Positions 41,352 to 43,555 of a stretch of DNA of 43,555 nucleotides are shown piece after piece. The notes below the pieces were generated by a model. The model saw nothing but the letters and a program-made list of their open reading frames with translations. It did not search any database and had not been told where the DNA came from. The position numbers were made by a program, and so were the translations under genes. This DNA comes from Clostridiales bacterium (lineage in GTDB: Bacteria > Bacillota > Clostridia > Oscillospirales > Oscillospiraceae), in the NCBI GenBank assembly GCA_022775085.1, contig JALFJQ010000062.1, positions 1 to 43,555 of the forward strand, read 5' to 3'. Position 1 is the stretch's first letter, and each line of letters starts with the position of its first letter.

Positions 41352-42509
41352 ATGATTGATAAGGAAATCAGCGAGATCCGGCGGCATCTGCGCCGGGACC
41401 GCAGCAATATGACTGCCATTTACGGCTGCTATGTCAACGACAACAAGGAAATCATCTCCGAATTCCGCCAGTCCACCGGCATCATGCCGGAAAACGAGTC
41501 GGATAAGTATTTTGCCCTTCTGCGGCGGACCCTGTCCGGCAGACTGGGCCGCAATCTCATTGACATCACCTTCAAAACCAGTCAGGTGGCTTCTTCCCCT
41601 GAGCACAAGCTGCTGATGGATCTGCGGGAAACCCGGCTGAAGGACGACGAGCTGCGGCTGAGCTTCTATCAGAAGATCATCGACTCCGTTGTTATGGAGG
41701 GAAATTACCTGATCCTGCTGGGCTATGACACCTATGATGTGCCCTTTAAGTCCAAGGATGATTCCTTCCAGAAGGACAACTCCGACGAAACCTATTCCTA
41801 TATCTTGTGCACCATCTGCCCCGTGAAGCAGACCAAGGGCGGACTGCACTACGTGCCGGAGGAAAAGACCTTCCGCGACGGAGCCATGAATCAGCTTGTT
41901 TCGGCCCCGGCTCTGGGCTTCCTGTTCCCGGCCTTCGACAACCGCTCCACCAATATTTATAACGCCCTGTACTACACCCACGACGTGAAAACCAGTCAGG
42001 ACGCTCTGATTGAGTCCCTGTTCAACACCGCCGTGCCCCAGCCTGCCGAGGAGCAGAAAAAGACCTTCGAGGCCCTGCTCTCCACCTCTTTAGGGGAGGA
42101 GTGCTCCCTGGATGTGGTGCAGACCGTCCACGACCAGATCCGTGAGCGGATGGCTCTGCACAAGGAGGCCAAGGTGCCGGAGCCGCTGATGATCGCCAAG
42201 GCGGATGTGAAGGAGGTGCTGGCGGCCTGCGGGGTCAGTGAGGAGCACCTGAGCAAGTTCAGCGTGGACTACGACGAGGCCTTCGGCTTTGAAGCCGACC
42301 TGCACCCCGGAAACATCATCGACGACAAGCACTTCGAGCTGAAAACCCCGGACGTGGTCATCAAGGTGGACCCCACCCGGAACGATCTTCTCGAGACCCG
42401 GGTCATCGGCGGCGTCAAGTACATCATGATCTGCGCCGACGAAGCGGTGGAGGTCAACGGGGTGAATATCACCATTGCGGGCGAAGAGAAAGAAACCGCG
42501 GCGGTATAA
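41352..42509 (+). CDS. DUF4317 family protein
   Basis: A 385-residue soluble protein matching DUF4317 of Clostridia: it begins IDKEISEIRRHLRRDRSNMTAIYGCYVNDNKEII and carries the block ILCTICPVKQTKGGLHYVPEEKTF at about 157-180, with a conserved Cys pair. The function is unknown. GAGGA lies upstream. It is a single-gene unit with its own promoter, followed by repeat copy D. Confidence 0.88.
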   Translation: MIDKEISEIRRHLRRDRSNMTAIYGCYVNDNKEIISEFRQSTGIMPENESDKYFALLRRTLSGRLGRNLIDITFKTSQVASSPEHKLLMDLRETRLKDDELRLSFYQKIIDSVVMEGNYLILLGYDTYDVPFKSKDDSFQKDNSDETYSYILCTICPVKQTKGGLHYVPEEKTFRDGAMNQLVSAPALGFLFPAFDNRSTNIYNALYYTHDVKTSQDALIESLFNTAVPQPAEEQKKTFEALLSTSLGEECSLDVVQTVHDQIRERMALHKEAKVPEPLMIAKADVKEVLAACGVSEEHLSKFSVDYDEAFGFEADLHPGNIIDDKHFELKTPDVVIKVDPTRNDLLETRVIGGVKYIMICADEAVEVNGVNITIAGEEKETAAV

Positions 42510-42518
42510 AAATAAAGC

Positions 42519-42644
42519 TGTCATTGCGAACCAGTGACCGATGTCACTGGTGTGGCAATCCGCATCCCCATACCGTGTCAGATAACCAACGATGTTAAGG
42601 GAAACGGATTGCCACACCAGCGTGCGCGCTGGTTCGCAATGACA
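42519..42644. repeat. Palindromic repeat, copy D
   Basis: It runs from TGTCATTGCGAACC to its complement GGTTCGCAATGACA over 126 bp, with the inner pair GTGGCAATCCGCATCCCC/GGGAAACGGATTGCCAC. It lies between the convergent DUF4317 and kinase genes and could end both transcripts. Confidence 0.85.
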
Positions 42645-42662
42645 GTTTTTATATTACTTTTT

Positions 42663-43274
42663 TTACTTTTTGGACTTTTCCACGATGCCGCAGATGATGT
42701 CAACGCACTGCTCAATGCCAAGGGTGCTGGTATCCAGGCACACATCGTAGTTCTGGGCCTGGCCCCAGGAGCGGCCTGTGTAGTGCTGGTAGTTCACCCG
42801 GCGGCGCTTGTCCTTCTCCTGGAGGCGGGCCTCCGGGCTTTTATCGGACTCGCCGTAGCGGCGGACGATTCGCTCTGCCCGGTAGGGGAGATCCGCGCAG
42901 ATGAAGGTATGCAGCGCGTCCTTCCGGTCCTTCAGGATGTAGTCGGCGTTCCGGCCCACGATGACGCAGGGGCCCTTCTCCGCGATCTGCAAAATGACAC
43001 TGCACTGAATGTTCCACAGAAAATCGGCAGTGGACAGGCCGTTCATGATCCCGGGCACGCCCTGCGGGGCGAAAGCGTAGGAGAACAGGCTGCTGCCGGG
43101 GGAGTGCTCGCCGTTTTCCTCCACGAATTTGGGGGCGAAGCCGGACTCCAGGGCGATCTGGTCCACCAGCTCCTTGTCGTAGAAGGGGATGCCCAGCTTT
43201 TCCGCCACCATGCGGCCCACGGTACGTCCGCCGGAACCGAATTCCCGGCTGATGGTGATGATTTTCTTTTCCAT
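42663..43274 (-). CDS. Cytidylate kinase-like family protein
   Basis: A 203-residue P-loop kinase of the Cytidylate_kin2 group, which occurs alongside true Cmk in Clostridia and may phosphorylate a nucleotide. The P-loop is REFGSGGRTVG (about 10-20), and KLGIPFYDKELVDQIALESG follows. GPCVIVGRNADYIL and RRVNYQHYTGRSWGQAQNYDVCLDTS give the usual later motifs. The substrate is unproved. AGGAGG lies 7 nt upstream of ATG, behind a consensus promoter. Confidence 0.88.
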   Translation of the reverse strand: MEKKIITISREFGSGGRTVGRMVAEKLGIPFYDKELVDQIALESGFAPKFVEENGEHSPGSSLFSYAFAPQGVPGIMNGLSTADFLWNIQCSVILQIAEKGPCVIVGRNADYILKDRKDALHTFICADLPYRAERIVRRYGESDKSPEARLQEKDKRRRVNYQHYTGRSWGQAQNYDVCLDTSTLGIEQCVDIICGIVEKSKK

Positions 43275-43311
43275 AAGGTTACCTCCTTACGAGATGTCTT
43301 CTATTGCCTAT

Positions 43312-43340
43312 ATTATAGTAAATCTGACGGCATATGTCAA
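43312..43340 (-). promoter_or_regulatory. Consensus promoter of the cytidylate kinase-like gene
   Basis: On the minus strand TTGACA (43335-43340), 17 bp, TATAAT (43312-43317): full consensus at both boxes, so a strong housekeeping promoter. Confidence 0.85.
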
Positions 43341-43432
43341 TAATAGGCATGGCGATTTAGAGAAAATTAACAAAGGCTCCTTCTGCTGTCTGTAGGGTAC
43401 AATTCGATAAAGGGGAACTTATCAGATTATCA

Positions 43433-43555
43433 TGTCATTGCGAGGAGGGCGAAGCCCGACGTGGCAATCCGTTCTCCTGTTGGAAAGGTTCGTCATCAAA
43501 GAGCGAAAGGGGATGCGGATTGCCACGCCAGTCTGCGGACTGGCTCGCAATGACA
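43433..43555. repeat. Palindromic repeat, copy E
   Basis: TGTCATTGCGAGGAGGGCG to CTCGCAATGACA; the palindrome closes exactly at the window end. Its first arm carries GGAGGGCGAAGCCCGACG, as the second arm of copy C does in reverse. Confidence 0.85.

Overview
The window looks like chromosome of a Gram-positive gut anaerobe of the Clostridia, most likely Oscillospiraceae/Ruminococcaceae-like. The reasons are a GC-rich core, strong GGAGG ribosome-binding sites, the whiA, LCP (LytR-CpsA-Psr), DUF1385 and DUF4317 genes, and dispersed palindromic repeats of a kind common in such genomes. The genus cannot be fixed from the sequence alone. No tRNA, rRNA or CRISPR array was seen.

Region 1 (about 1-12,300) is an integrated mobilizable element, visibly more AT-rich than the rest. 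It sits against the intact 3' end of guaA, and its tyrosine integrase is the gene next to guaA. The backbone reads leftward from about 10,400: a small excisionase-like HTH protein, a RepA-like AAA ATPase, a small helical protein, a hairpin-rich stretch that may be oriT, and a MobV relaxase. An Xre regulator and the integrase read rightward. Arm-type repeats of TGTAGCCA lie at both ends. The left edge also holds the end of another reading frame, possibly from a second element stacked at the same site.

The cargo is a two-part system. One part is a rightward operon (1311-5092): an 83-aa helical protein, a GHKL/MORC-like ATPase, an unrecognised 293-aa protein and a DUF6339-like protein. The other is a convergent leftward pair (5136-6958): an Xre controller translationally coupled to a C5 cytosine methyltransferase with an unusual insertion of about 185 residues. 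A bidirectional terminator separates the two. The ATPase operon has four copies of a 20-bp motif upstream, and the controller promoter is bracketed by a perfect 13-bp inverted repeat. Gene content and layout suggest a multi-gene restriction or phage-defence system. This is the best candidate here for an incompletely described system; no nuclease motif is obvious.

Region 2 (12,299-25,620) has guaA (PPase part only), a PfkB-type sugar kinase coupled to a pyridoxal/pyridoxamine kinase, an alpha/beta hydrolase, a MATE exporter, a 44-aa gene overlapping truA, an Spx/ArsC-like protein, an AGCS amino-acid:sodium symporter with an aminotransferase, a small surface protein with a PPCTG sorting signal, and two tandem LCP genes. 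The second LCP gene is broken by one amber codon.

Region 3 (26,099-43,555) has murB, whiA and dnaE; a lipoprotein with a two-component system; then DUF1385, prmC, recA, recX, rimO and pgsA, close-packed and apparently co-transcribed. After these come a phage-type DUF6291-like gene, a DUF4317 gene and a cytidylate-kinase-like gene. Five copies of a palindrome of about 120-127 bp lie between the core genes and none lies inside the mobile element, which fits recent acquisition of the element.
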